Part shown: one piece after another, positions 50,941 to 62,973 of the stretch
How the letters are laid out: each line of letters opens with the position of its first letter
Numbering within the stretch: position 1 is the stretch's first letter
From: Volvox africanus
Lineage: Eukaryota > Chlorophyta > Chlorophyceae > Chlamydomonadales > Volvocaceae
Assembly: GCA_030268105.1 (NCBI GenBank)
Contig: BSDZ01000019.1
Coordinates: forward strand, 2,915,501 to 2,979,500
DNA: 64,000 bases
Direction: 5' to 3'
The notes under the pieces: model-generated
Seen by the model: only the letters and a program-made list of their open reading frames with translations
Told to the model about the DNA's origin: nothing
The model's database searches: none
Position numbers and translations under genes: made by a program

Positions 50941-51288
50941 TGTTAAGGAGATAAAGGAAGTATAAAGCTGCTATGAAGTATTACAGAGGTCCGAGGAGGT
51001 CAGATGTATAAGACACTAGACGATTGCTAGCTGTTGGGTGATTATTGCAGAGCTCAGGTACCCTTAAATACTAGTTCTGATGGCTTCTGATCAACCACTC
51101 CCTGGAGCACTGCAGTATGCAGCTCTCTACCATTGGGTAGTTGCCCAGCACCTACCACCAGCAACTTCCTACCACTTGGCGGCTGCTCAGCACCTATCAC
51201 CTTGCACACTGCAACTGCCTGTCACAATTGCCGCCCTGCAACTGCTAGATCGGTAACTGTGACGGTTTGCACCGTCCACAACTTAACA
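50941..51288 (-). repeat. Copia C2 5' LTR (348 bp)
   Basis: Same sequence as 46323-46670 by eye; followed by gtccc. Confidence 0.96.
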
Positions 51289-51454
51289 GTCCCGTGCGTC
51301 CGTCAAGCGTGATGCGTCGCGCAATGACTCGCTCGATGTGTCCAAGTACACAAGGCAACAATGCCTTAACGGCTGGCCGTAAGGATGACCACCGACCACG
51401 CGTTAGTTCAGAAATCCCAGGTGGTGCCCCCTCCGCAGGAACCCGGGCAAGCCC
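51289..51454 (-). pseudogene. pol: G2-B Pol, N-terminal piece
   Basis: The part of pol on the other side of copia C2, from the codon after the gag TAG (51455-51457) through the Met at 51361 to the gtccc duplication. The putative readthrough stem follows the stop as in G2-A. Confidence 0.85.
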
Positions 51455-52690
51455 CTATTTCGGCTGAGGTACAAACGGCGGCATTAGCGGGCAATCCTTC
51501 GTGGAATGGCTCTCCGCACACCGTAGACAAACGTTGGCCAATTTCCGACGCTCGAATTCGGAACGATTGCAATTCCATTTTGGCATATATGTGTCGTCTG
51601 TGCGAGTCCGCTTCGCATTGGGGTCGGAACGCTGTGCGGCTGCCGTCGACGGCGCACCACCACGCTTCCTGTTTTTAGCCGGGTCCGCGCTCGGACCTGC
51701 TCCTCCTGACCCACGGACACCCGAGCTAGCGCCCCCGCGCGCCTGGCGTTGCCGGTTGCTGCGTCGCGTCGCGGCAGTAGGCGTGGGGTGGGTCGCTCCG
51801 AAGTCCTGGTCAAGAGCTATGGCTTCCCCAAGCGGATCCTGCACTTGCACGGCATTTGCACGAGGGGCAGACTTGACTTCTTCCTCACCGGCAAGGAGTC
51901 ATATCTCCGTGCCCTTAGCAAAAGCGACCAAAGCATCATACGACTTGATCTGCGCTCCAACCAAGTCAGTAGCGCACCATTTAGCCAAAAGTTTCGTCAG
52001 GCCTTGCCTAGACCAAAAGACACGCTCGGATTCAGTGAGGTCAGCAATGGGAGTCACAAGTGCTTCGAAGCGTGACTGGTACGCAGGTACATTCTCATCC
52101 CGACGCATGTGGTAGCTACCGGCTGCCAAAACCTTACGAGCTTCCACATCGCGTGCTTGAACCTCAGTAGTGAATCGTGCGAGCAAAGCAGCAACCAACT
52201 CGTCAAAAGTATAGTTGTCCCGGGCGTTGGTCCAATTGCGATACCAGTCCTTCGCTGAGCCCTCGAGGGTGTTACCAACGAAGAGACACCTGATACCGTC
52301 ATTATCGCCACCATGAACAGCCTGGAGATACTTTTTAGCGTCACGCACGTACGCACGAGTTGCATCGGCTATGCTATGCCCTGGTGTCTTGTCGGTCAGC
52401 AAAATATTGAGCCTAGGAACGGGAATCGACAATCTCATCACCTCAGGGATGTCATCATGCCCTCGAGCTTGAGGTAATGGCAGAACCCTTGTTCCAGCAG
52501 TGTTGTCCATATTCGTGTTCACTGCTGAATGTGGCACAATTAAGTGAGCAGGGGTCTGAAGGAAAAGGGGCTCTTGAGTGGCTCGCGCGCCAACAGCCTC
52601 AAGACCTCTATCCGGTGCTCTAGCAGCCACAACAAAATCGGGTTGGCTAGCTAGACTAGTGTGCGGCGTATCGTCGTGTTCCGCGGACAT
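51455..52690 (-). pseudogene. gag: G2-B gag with one nonsense codon
   Basis: Starts at ATG 52690. The TGA at 51899-51901 matches that of G2-A. The frame continues to the zinc knuckle and TAG. It keeps the 105 bp of basic linker lost in copy A, so without the TGA it would be a normal 411-codon gag. Confidence 0.9.
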
Positions 52691-52993
52691 GGAGCACGAA
52701 ACGATACCCTAGGTTTGCGTAATAGAAGCCGACTTCTATCGCAAAGGCAAGAGTACAAAGCGATTCGGTGAGCCTACCGACAGTACTCTTGAGAAGATTC
52801 AGTAAACTCAGCAAGTACTTGCCCAGCTGAGTCCTGACCTCTGTAGTTTGGGCAATGAGAGTCGCCAACTGGTCCGGACGAAAGCCGGTCTCAGTCGCCG
52901 CAGCAAGCAATGCCGGTGCACTGAGATTACCTGCGACTCAGAGCGTACACTTACACAACAAGTGCAGCAATCTAAGTAAAAGCAATTAAACAA

Positions 52994-53089
52994 TTACAAA
53001 CCGGAAGCGGCGGCGTCCAAAACGGCGCGGCCTAGGTCTTCGGCAAAAGTATCTAGCGGTCCTCGTGGTTCGTCGCTGGAACTCGCCAT
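52994..53089 (-). CDS. Short leader ORF of G2-B (31 aa)
   Basis: Same reading as 16647-16742. Confidence 0.4.
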   Translation of the reverse strand: MASSSDEPRGPLDTFAEDLGRAVLDAAASGL

Positions 53090-53156
53090 AGAAAGAACCT
53101 ACTTCCGATTAGACAAAGAGAGACAGTTAGGCAACGAACCTGTCTCGATACCAAAT

Positions 53157-53962
53157 TGTTGTACCTCTCGTTCGCGTTTGCTCATAAGTATCTGCACGTC
53201 TGGAGACTTTCGACACCGATGCGCGAGCACTTGCAAGTACAGCAAGACAAGCAAGAGCAAACAGAGACAGCGGAAGACTTCAAGACGAAGAGAGATATAA
53301 CTTACAGTTTTACAGATCGGAACAATGCAATGGACGAAATCGCCGTCAGCGCCGGAAGCGAGCAATCATCACGCGGCGGTGATTAGCGAAGTTCAGGCTT
53401 AGCTCAGGCTAAGTAGAATAGCGTATAGCAATAGTAATGTAGAACACACAAGTGTTCTCCGGTATCGAATGTCTTATCTTGCTTAGCCGTCCTCGCATCT
53501 GTTATACTCGCAGCATCGCAATGCCGTACGATTCACATCAGGAGGCCGATCCTAGATGTGACAACCCTACTGTGTATAGGAGATGTCTACGCATAACAAT
53601 GTATAAGCCTTTCCGGCATTCGCATGATGCAAGGGTCCGGATAACGATATCCGGTTGCAGGGCATGTATCGCGACGAGTGCGGCGCTCTCAACGAGTGCT
53701 GTAATGAAGTAATATTATATCAGATAATATTACTTATCGTTTCGTAGCACGAGCATAATGCGCACTTCAATGCTTTGGGCTTTCATGCATGCCAGGCGGA
53801 TTTGCCATGATGCGATGTCGTGATGGATAATGACAACATGCCAAATGCATATACAAATGTACACGAATACATTTATATCATGCAGATTCATTCATATGCA
53901 ATGTGTTCTTCACAATAGCACTTCTCCTTGTAGGATCACATCGACTTACGCATCGGCGGAAA
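53157..53962 (-). repeat. G2-B 5' LTR, terminal 18 bp missing
   Basis: Same truncation and same junction to the RT fragment as 16810-17615. Confidence 0.92.
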
Positions 53963-54107
53963 TGTGCATTGATTATAGGGGCTTGAAAGCGACCACGATT
54001 AAAAATCGCTACCCTTTGCCGCGTGTCGATGACCTGCTTGATAACATATATTAACATACCACCGTTAACATGCATATAGGATTTTAGAAATAATAAGCTT
54101 ATATTTC

Positions 54108-57100
54108 CTATTTAAAAAGAGAAAAACAAATCGACGTATACCACATCAAACCACAAAGCACGCAGCAAATTAAAAGAATAGAACGAAATATAAAATTACA
54201 ACTCACAAAAACGGGAAGACAGGATGAATATTCATTAATGGGCTGTACCTTTTTCGCTGCCGCCTTGCTTGAGTTCGTAGCATTCCTGCTGGAGTTCCTT
54301 GCCTTAGAGGGCTGTGGACTCTTTGCCTACATGAAAAGGAAGTATGTTTGAGGAAAGTAGGAACAATTACATAAAAGACAAAAAGGAGAAAACAGGTTAA
54401 AGGACATTAATGACCTGTACATCCCTGTACATGCAATCCATAATGTACATCACCCATCCTGCAATAACCTTGCTAAGCGCGCCTGGAAATTTGCACACCC
54501 CATCAACCACTCTCTTTACCACTATTATTTGGACTAACCTGTCGGCGTCTAGCGGCCTGGATCTCCTCCTTCTGATGTATGCGAGCTGCATTGGTAGCCA
54601 GCACCACCATCAATGCATCTTCACCATGTGCGGGCTACTTTTGGCGTTTGCTAGTGCGCCCATCCTGAGTTCCTGGCGGCTCGTCATTTCGGCCGCTTTT
54701 CTGCGGTTTGGTAGCAATTAAGCATTTTGTAAACAAGGAAATAAAGGCATGAAAACATTGTTATTTGTTGTGCTACGGTTCATTTCCCGCCGACGCGTAG
54801 GTCGACGCGATCCTACGAGGCGAAGTGCTTTTGCTATGAACGCATTGCATATGAATGAATCTGCATGATATAAATGTATTCGTGTACATTTATATATGCA
54901 TTTGGCATGTTGTCATTTTCCATCGCGACATCGCATCATGGCAAATCCGCCTAGCATGCATGAATAACCGAAGCATTGAAGTGCGCATTATGCTCGTGCT
55001 ATGAAACGATAAATAATATTATCTGATATAATATTACTTCATTAAAGCACACGTTGAGAGCGCCGCACTTGTCGCGATGCATGCCCTGCAACCGGATATC
55101 GTTATCCGGACCCTTGCATCATGCGAATGCCGGAAAGGCTTATACGATTGTTATACGTAGACATCGCCTAGACGCAGTAGGGTTGTCACATCTAGGATCG
55201 GCCTCCTGATGTGAATCGTACGGCATTGCGATGCTGCGAGTATAACAGATGCGAGGACGGCTAAGCTAGAGAAGACATTCGATACCGGAGAACACTTGTG
55301 TGTTCTACATTACTATTGCTATACGATATCCTACTTAGCCCGAGCTAAAGCCTGAACTTCGCTAATCACCGCCGCGTGATGATTGCTTGCTTCCGGCGCT
55401 GACGGCGATTTCGTCCATTGCATCATTCCGATCTGTAAGACCGTAAGTTATATCTCTCTTCGTCTTGAAGTCTTCCGCTGTCTCTGTTTGCTCTCGCTTG
55501 CCTTGCTGTACTTGCAAGTGCTCGCGCATCGGTGTCTAAAGTCTTCAGACGTGCAGACACTTATGAGCAAACGCGAACGAGAGGTACAACAATTTGGTAT
55601 CGAGACAGGTTCGTTGCCTAACTGTCTCTCTTTGTCTAATCGGAAGTAGGTTCTTTCTATGGCGAGTTCCAGCGACGAACCACGAGGACCGCTAGATACT
55701 TTTGCCGAAGACTTAGGCCGCGCCGTTTTGGACGCCGCCGCTTCCGGTTTGTAATTGTTTAATTGCTTTTGCTTAGATTGCTGCACTTGTTGTGTAAGTG
55801 TACGCTCTGAGTCGCAGGTAATCTCAGTGCACCGGCATTGCTTGCCGCGGCGACTGAGACCGGCGTTCGTCCGGACCAGTTGGCGACTCTCATTGCTCAA
55901 ACTACGGAGATCAGGACTCAGCTGGGCAATTACTTGCTGAGTTTGCTGAATCTTCTCAAGAGTACTGTCGGTAGGCTCACCGAATCGCTTTGTACTCTTG
56001 CCTTTTGCGATAGAAGTCGGCTTCTATTACGCAAAACTAGGGTATCGTTTCGTGCTCCATGTCCGCGGAACACGACGATACGCCGCACACTAGCCTAGCT
56101 AGCCAACCCGATTTCGTTGTAGCTGCTAGAGCGCCGGATAGAGGTCTTGAGACTGTTGGCGCGCGAGCCACTCAAGATCCCCTTTTCCTTCAGACCCCTG
56201 CTCACTTAATTGTGCCGCATTCAGCAGTGAATACGAATATGGACAACACTGCTGGACCAAGGGTTCTGCCATTACCTCAAGCTCGAGGGCATGATGACAT
56301 CCCTGAGGTGATTAGATTGTCGATTCCCGTTCCTAGGCTCAATATTTCGCTGACCGACAAGACACCAGGGCATAGCATAGCCGATGCAACTCGTGCGTAC
56401 GTGCGTGACGCTAAAAAGTACCTCCAAGCTGTTCATGGTGGCGATAATGACGGTATCAGGTGTCTCTTCGTTGGTAACACCCTCGAGGGCGCAGCGAAGG
56501 ACTGGTATCGAAATTGGACCAACGCCCGGGGCAGCTATACTTTTGACGAGTTAGTCGCCGCTTTGCTTGCACGATTCGCTACTGAGGTTCAAGCACGCGA
56601 TGTGGAAGCTTGTAACGTTTTGGCAGCGGGTAGCTACCACATGCGTCGGGATGAAAACGTACCTGCGTACCAGTCACGCTTTGAAGCACTTGTGACTCCC
56701 ATTGCTGACCTCACCGAATCTGAGCGTGTCTTTTGGTTTAGGCGAGGCCTAACGAAACTTTTGGCTAAATGGTGCGCCACTGACTTGGTTGGAGCGCAGA
56801 TCAAGTCGTATGACGCGTTGGTCGCTTTTGCTAAGGGCGCGGAGATACGACTTCTTGCTGGCGAGGAAGAAGTCAAGTCTGCCCCTCGTGCAAATGCCGT
56901 GCAAGTGCAGGATCCGCTTGGGGAAGCTGTAGCTCTCGACCAGGACCTCGGCGCGACCCGCCCCACGCCTACTGCCGCGACGCGACGCAGCAACGGGCAA
57001 CGCAAGGCGCGCGGGGGCGCTAGCTCGGGTGTCCGTGGTACAGGAGGGGCAGGTCCGAGCTCGGACCCAGCTAGGAACAGGAAGCGTGGTGGTGCGCCGT

Positions 57101-60100
57101 CGTCGGCAGCCGCACAGCGTTCCGACCCCAACGCGAAGCGTACTCGTACGGACGACACATTTATGCCAAAATGGAATTGCAATCGTTCTGAATTCGAGCG
57201 TCGAAAATTGGCCAACGTTTGTCTACGGTGTGCGGAGAGCCATTCTACGAAGGATTGCCCCCTAATGCCGCCGTTTGTACCTCAGCCGAAATAGGGGCTT
57301 GCCCGGGTTCCTGCGGAGGGGGCTCTACCTGGGTTTTCTGAACTAACGCGTGGTCGGTGGTCATCCTTACGGCCAGCCGTTAAGGCATTGTTGCCTTGTG
57401 TACTTGGACACATCGAGCGAGTCATTGCGCGACGCATCACGCTTGACGGACGCACGGGACTTCTCTGCTTCGACCCGTTGTGTAATTTGTTTACACCTCG
57501 CCGTCCCCTGTCGTCTATCGATCTGTCTAACCACGTGGTTTTGTTCATCCCCTCGTCTCTGCGTGAGATGTCGGAACAGTTGGCCATGTACAGGAGGTGT
57601 AGGCGTCAATATCCAGACACTGCCGCATGTGTTTTACTCCCCGCTTTCTGTCGGCGCAAGGCAGAGGCATCGTTAAGGGGTATGCGGCATGTCCACCGGT
57701 TCGAGCCGGGCACCGTTTTGTTTAATGGTGTGGATCGGGAGGGTACGCTGGCTCCGTGGCCACACCTATCCTACTCGGTTGACGTTTGGTACGAAGCTCC
57801 TGATGGGGGTGCCGTTGGTTACGGACCCGCCTTAAGTGCACTGACGTTGTCTGCTGGGCAGTCGCTCGTAGATAACCGTGTCCCTGTGGTTCAGATCGGT
57901 TTGAATGGCCGTACTCTGAAGGCACTTGTTGACACCGGTGCCAGCGACGACTTCATCTCTGTCGCAGAGGTGAATGCGCTGGGGTTGTCCCCAGAGTCGT
58001 CTGATTGTCCACAGGTTACCCTTGCTGACGGGGGTAAGCATCCCATCGTGGGCAGGATTACCCTTAGCCTATCGTTAGGCCCTTTGCGTGTTGTGACCCG
58101 GCCGTACGTGCTGCAGGGCTTAGCAGAGACTGCACCGTACATAATGGGGTCGTCGACATTACGACAGTACCGCGCGCGCATCGACATGGAGACCGCAACC
58201 CTGCATATGTGCAAGGGTACTCTGTCGATTAAGGTACCTTTCCTGTCGTTCGAATATGTCACACCAAAGGAGGGCGAAACTGAGGCGGTGCCTATGGTTA
58301 ATTTCGCCGTGACCGCAATGGCCGCGCGAATCGAACCAGAGCTAGTCGGGCGTAAGGAGGCCGTCCGTTTGTTACGGAAGGGTGCCCACGGACTGCTTTT
58401 AAGGCCGCGGGTGAGCTGTTGTGTCACCACCGCGCAGATTTCTGTGGATCCTGAGGTTGAGGCCCTACTGTCGCAGTATGAGGACGTCTTTAAAGATATC
58501 CCTGGCCTACCACCTATGCGTCCTGTTGATCACACAATCCCTCTCATGCCTGGAGCGCAGCCTACAGCCCGGCCAATGTACAGGTTGAGTCCATTGGAGC
58601 TGGATGAGGTGAAGCGCCAGGTGACGGATTTGCTCGCGAAGGGTATGATACGCCCCAGCACATCCCCGTATTCTGCACCGATTTTGTTTGTCGGTAAGAA
58701 GGATGGGACCTTGCGCATGTGCATCGATTACCGGGGGTTAAATGCGAATACGGTGAAAAATCGCTACCCTTTGCCTCGCGTCGACGACCTGTTGGATAAG
58801 CTGAAGGGCTCGGCTTATTTTTCCTCAATTGACTTACAACAGGGCTACAATCAGATTCGCATCGCTGCCTCTGATATCCCGAAAACCGCTTTTCGGACGC
58901 CCTTCGGTCACTTTGAGTATACGGTCCTATCATTTGGTTTGACTAATGCCCCTGCGACGTTTCAGGCGGTTATGGACCGAATGTTTAGGCCGTTTATCGA
59001 CAGGTTCGTTGTTTGCTACCTGGATGACATCTTGGTATATTCTAAGACGCGCGAGGAGCACTTGGAGCATCTTCGGCTCGTGCTCGACGTTTTTGGCAGC
59101 GCCCGTCGTGCGGCCGCGTAGCGAGGAGGTTCCGATCGCGACGGACCTCACGGAGCGGTTGAAGGTTGCCTACAGCGCAGACGCCTGGTTCGCGAACCCG
59201 GCTAATGTAGAAAACCTTCGCAAGCAGAATGGCCTTTGGCTACGGACGGAGGGTGCAGCTACGCAAATCGTCGTTCCGAACGACGACGCGCTACGCTACG
59301 ACATCCTTGCGCGGTTCCACGAGGACCCGTTAGCAGGACACCCTGGTAGCAAGCGATTGATCGACTTGGTGCAACGTTCCTTTTGGTGGCCTCGTTTGGC
59401 TAAGGATGCGGCGAACTTCGTCCAGACATGCAGTCTGTGCCAGCGCAATAAGGCTTTGTCCGGTAAGGGCCATGGGTTGTTGCAACCGTTGCCTGTCCCG
59501 GATGCGCCTTGGGAAAGTGTTTCCATGGACTTCGTAGTCGCGCTGCCCAAAACTGAGGGGGGATATGATGCGGTGTTCGTAATGGTCGATCGTCTGACTA
59601 AGATGGTTCACCTAGCACCATGCACATCATCCTGCACGGCTGAGCAAACCGCACGTTTGTTTTTCGATAATGTGGTTCGGTTACACGGGATTCCCAAAAA
59701 TGTGATCTCGGACCGCGGTGGACAATTCACGTCTAAGTTTTGGGAAGCGCTCTGCAAACTAGTTGGCATGCGTGTCAACCTGAGCACAGCGTACCACCCG
59801 CAGACTGATGGTCAAACCGAACGCACAAACCGCACGTTGGGTGATATGTTGCGCAATTATGCTGGTCGCACACCACTCGTTTGGGATACGTATTTGACTG
59901 CGGCAGAATTCGCGCTTAACAACGCTGTTAACCGCTCTACAGGCAAAAGTCCGTTCTTTCTTAACTACGGATTTCATCCCGCGCTACCCGTGTGGCGTGA
60001 GTTGGAAGTGAACGTGCCTGCTGCTAAACTTTTTGCCAAGTCTTTTATGTCCCGAATCACAGACGCGAAGTCGTGTTTGGACGCGGCGCAGCAACGAACG

Positions 60101-62973
60101 ACAGAATACTACAACAAATCCAAGCAGGATGTGACGTTTTCGGAAGGGCAACTCGTGTTGCTAAGCACCAAGAACTTGCGTTCCTTGGCCGACGGATCCC
60201 GAAAACTCTTACCCCGCTGGATTGGTCCGTATCCTGTCGTGCGCATGGTTGGGAATGTGGCTGTGGAGCTTGCATTGCCCGCTGATATGCCCATTCACCC
60301 CACGTTTCACGTATCGCTTGTTCGTCCGTATCGTGGTACGGAACCCGTCCCTGAGCCTGCTAACGCCCCCGCAGCGATCGAACCAGTTCCCGAGACCTGG
60401 ATCGCTGGTAAACAGAAGTTTTACGATGTGGAGCGGGTGTTAGATTATCGCGCGCGTCGTGTGGGCCGACACCGACGTAAGCGAACAGTACACGAGTACT
60501 TGGTTAAGTGGACAGGGTATACCGACGAGCACAACTCATGGGAACCGGCACGCAACTTCTCACAGGACATGAAACCCCTGCTCGAAGAAGCCCGCAAACG
60601 TGCCACGCAAGCCCAATGACCCCTGCAGTCGATGCTGTATGATGCAGCGAGGACGCTGCATACGGGAGGGGGGATAATTGTTGTGCTACGGTTCATTTCC
60701 CGCCGACGCGTAGGTCGACGCGATCCTACGAGGCGAAGTGCTTTTGCTATGAACGCATTGCATATGAATGAATCTGCATGATATAAATGTATTCGTGTAC
60801 ATTTATATATGCATTTGGCATGTTGTCATTTTCCATCGCGACATCGCATCATGGCAAATCCGCCTAGCATGCATGAATAACCGAAGCATTGAAGTGCGCA
60901 TTATGCTCGTGCTATGAAACGATAAATAATATTATCTGATATAATATTACTTCATTAAAGCACACGTTGAGAGCGCCGCACTTGTCGCGATGCATGCCCT
61001 GCAACCGGATATCGTTATCCGGACCCTTGCATCATGCGAATGCCGGAAAGGCTTATACGATTGTTATACGTAGACATCGCCTAGACGCAGTAGGGTTGTC
61101 ACATCTAGGATCGGCCTCCTGATGTGAATCGTACGGCATTGCGATGCTGCGAGTATAACAGATGCGAGGACGGCTAAGCTAGAGAAGACATTCGATACCG
61201 GAGAACACTTGTGTGTTCTACATTACTATTGCTATACGATATCCTACTTAGCCCGAGCTAAAGCCTGAACTTCGCTAATCACCGCCGCGTGATGATTGCT
61301 TGCTTCCGGCGCTGACGGCGATTTCGTCCATTGCATCATTCCGATCTGTAAGACCGTAAGTTATATCTCTCTTCGTCTTGAAGTCTTCCGCTGTCTCTGT
61401 TTGCTCTCGCTTGCCTTGCTGTACTTGCAAGTGCTCGCGCATCGGTGTCTAAAGTCTTCAGACGTGCAGACACTTATGAGCAAACGCGAACGAGAGGTAC
61501 AACATTATTGTTGTACTAGCTAAAATAAAAAACAAAGGTTATGCATGAACTGTGATGTACTTTCTGCAAACATACTAAGAAGTACGTACTATTATGGTGG
61601 CGAAGCAGCAGCAATAATTAAAGTGAACACATGCATAATCGCATCTTACCGTAGTGCCTTTTGGCAACTCCAGTGCACCTGTTAAAGTTAGCAAAGCGCC
61701 CGGCCCCTCGTGGGCCGTATTCCTTGCTCTGACATTCTTTCGTATATGAGTGTTGCTCACATTCCAACAGCACCAAGGCCTGGTGTATGCTGAGCTGTTG
61801 CACCAGCTCCAACTGGCACTGGAGTGGCTGGTACGGCAAAGGATGTCTTACTGCTTTCAATCTGCTTCCGCTGCGCAAGTGCATTTATAAGCTCCTGTTG
61901 CCAATCTGTCACATTCAAATCCTCCATCACAATGCGGCGCTCACTGGGACCCGCATCTGGGTTATCTGGCTGAGCGTACTTGAAGCTCCTCCAGGCTGCC
62001 CAAGACTCCTTGTTCCACAGCTTCTTTCATGGCTTCTTCTCAAACTCATCTACATAAAAATAATGTGAAGACGAACATCAATGCCAGATGCCATGATACA
62101 CATCATTGTCGAAAGTTTTCGTAATCCCGTACATAGCGTAAGTGGCATGGCATGTCCTTTGTCGTAAAACAAATCTTTGGCCCGCGTTTACCCCATATTC
62201 CCTTTTTCAAAATACATAGAAAGGATTCTTTTATCAAACAACCTGATCAAAATATGTTGTAAAAAGTTAATGGATGACAAGTAGCAGTACGAGCTCACAA
62301 ACCTGGCTTGCAGGCAAGTTCCTCCTTTTGGGTGGCCTTCACCTTTTCGTACCTTGCATGTTGGGCATTGTAATTCGTTGCGTATCTACAAAGTACATGG
62401 GATGCACCGAATAAAAGTGCTTACTTTTTATACTGTGCATGCTTCATTCTATTGTTGTCTGTCCCCACTGAAAGTAAGCTAATGATATGGATGGCATGTA
62501 TGATGACCACAAACAAGATAATCACTAGAAGCATAACAGTAGGAAAATAAACATGTACTTACTTTTGCCATTTCTTCTTGAAGCAGTCGACCGTAACTCT
62601 TGGCTGTAAGTCAGCCACTTGTGCAAAGCCAGCAGCAAAGCACTTATCCCAAACGGGCTGCAGATGCGGCACACGTTGAATATCCTTCGCATTGAGGACC
62701 CGTGGATTCTTCAGGCTGCTGTCGAGGTTGTACGGCACGTTGTCGCGGACGGCTTTGTTGATGGCGGCCTGCTCATATGACCTGTTCCGCTTTGATGGCT
62801 CACCACGATCATGATCCTTTCGTATACTGATTCTGCTTACTTCAGGGGATACCAATTGAACAGATGGCTGTTTTAGGGATATATGGATAGTTAGTTTCTT
62901 CTGAGCCTGGTTCCAAGCCCTCCCCTTAAAATGTGCATGACGTTTTTTATGCGATGACAAAATAATAACCGTG
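54108..62973 (-). CDS. Multi-exon unit gene (U3b copy)
   Basis: All eight exons are present with the same borders as in U2: 62563-62973, 62425-62448, 62303-62385, 62192-62242, 61761-62049, 61650-61678, 54539-54672 and 54108-54326. Junction phases agree throughout. The third exon differs from U2 at three synonymous sites and one replacement site. The shared TGA and TAG are present, so the product is either two-stop interrupted or the model is wrong at those exons. G2-D lies in the intron between the sixth and seventh exons, as in U2, at a different site. Confidence 0.5.
54766..55591 (+). repeat. G2-D 5' LTR (826 bp)
   Basis: Begins tgttgtgctacgg and ends gaggtacaaca. It differs from the U2 LTR at many positions, so D is a different sublineage. 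Primer-binding site TGGTATCGAGAC follows at 55595-55606. Confidence 0.95.
55659..55754 (+). CDS. Short leader ORF of G2-D (31 aa)
   Basis: ATG to TAA with the same alanine-rich end as in the other G2 copies. Confidence 0.4.
   Translation: MASSSDEPRGPLDTFAEDLGRAVLDAAASGL
56059..57294 (+). CDS. gag: G2-D Gag (411 aa), intact
   Basis: The structural particle protein. The capsid region is at about residues 100-240 ([24 protein letters not shown]). A basic, G/R/S-rich linker follows at about 290-370. Near residues 388-400 is a compact zinc knuckle, [13 protein letters not shown], with spacing CX2CX3HX4C, one residue shorter than the standard retroviral CX2CX4HX4C found in G1. The start ATG 56059 is conserved in all G2 copies. 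It ends with TAG at 57292-57294 with pol continuing in the same frame. Confidence 0.93.
   Translation: MSAEHDDTPHTSLASQPDFVVAARAPDRGLETVGARATQDPLFLQTPAHLIVPHSAVNTNMDNTAGPRVLPLPQARGHDDIPEVIRLSIPVPRLNISLTDKTPGHSIADATRAYVRDAKKYLQAVHGGDNDGIRCLFVGNTLEGAAKDWYRNWTNARGSYTFDELVAALLARFATEVQARDVEACNVLAAGSYHMRRDENVPAYQSRFEALVTPIADLTESERVFWFRRGLTKLLAKWCATDLVGAQIKSYDALVAFAKGAEIRLLAGEEEVKSAPRANAVQVQDPLGEAVALDQDLGATRPTPTAATRRSNGQRKARGGASSGVRGTGGAGPSSDPARNRKRGGAPSSAAAQRSDPNAKRTRTDDTFMPKWNCNRSEFERRKLANVCLRCAESHSTKDCPLMPPFVPQPK
57292..57333 (+). promoter_or_regulatory. Putative UAG readthrough element of G2-D
   Basis: UAG, spacer GGGCUUG, stem CCCGGGU (57302-57308) with ACCUGGG (57327-57333), loop of 18 nt. 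Confidence 0.7.
57295..60619 (+). pseudogene. pol: G2-D Pol with a 737-bp frameshifting deletion
   Basis: First Met at 57388. Protease and RT are intact through [10 protein letters not shown] to about 59091. There the sequence jumps from a point matching 25366 in U2 to one matching 26104, losing the RT end and RNase H and shifting the frame. The original frame then resumes downstream (integrase, GPY module, chromodomain) and ends with TGA at 60617-60619. It could be mobilised only with proteins from another copy. Confidence 0.93.
60679..61504 (+). repeat. G2-D 3' LTR (826 bp)
   Basis: Preceded by the polypurine tract (60664-60678) and followed by ttatt. Confidence 0.95.

Larger units (their letters stand above)
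46323..51288 (-). mobile_element. Copia C2, complete and apparently intact (4,966 bp)
   Basis: A Ty1/copia element in the minus direction with two 348-bp LTRs that I read as identical, the target-site duplication gtccc (46318-46322, 51289-51293), a primer-binding site, a polypurine tract and one uninterrupted 1,400-codon polyprotein. The empty site is present in G2-A at 15047-15051. Matching LTRs and an unbroken ORF mark a very recent insertion, possibly of an active element. Confidence 0.96.
34586..53962 (-). mobile_element. Gypsy G2 copy B, minus strand, carrying G1-B and copia C2
   Basis: The duplicate of G2-A with the same left flank (ggctac) and the same 18-bp loss at the right LTR, so it is a copy of that locus and not an independent insertion. 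G1-B lies in the 3' LTR. Copia C2 interrupts pol. A 197-bp deletion in the 3' LTR is private to this copy. Confidence 0.92.
54766..61504 (+). mobile_element. Gypsy G2 copy D, internally deleted (6,739 bp)
   Basis: Plus-strand G2 with two 826-bp LTRs that look identical and the target-site duplication ttatt (54761-54765, 61505-61509). The empty site reads through in U3a near 32666 and U2 near 20920. A 737-bp deletion removes the end of RT and nearly all of RNase H. Gag is the only unbroken G2 gag in the window. Confidence 0.95.

Noticed and set aside
5769..57294. A non-standard genetic code with UAG as Gln (as in some ulvophyte algae), which would make gag-pol one ORF
   Set aside because: Pol of G2-A (1,322 codons) and the copia polyprotein (1,400 codons) contain many CAA/CAG codons and no UAA or UAG. 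C2 and C1 end at TAG and TAA at the expected places. A recoded genome should show in-frame UAR throughout.
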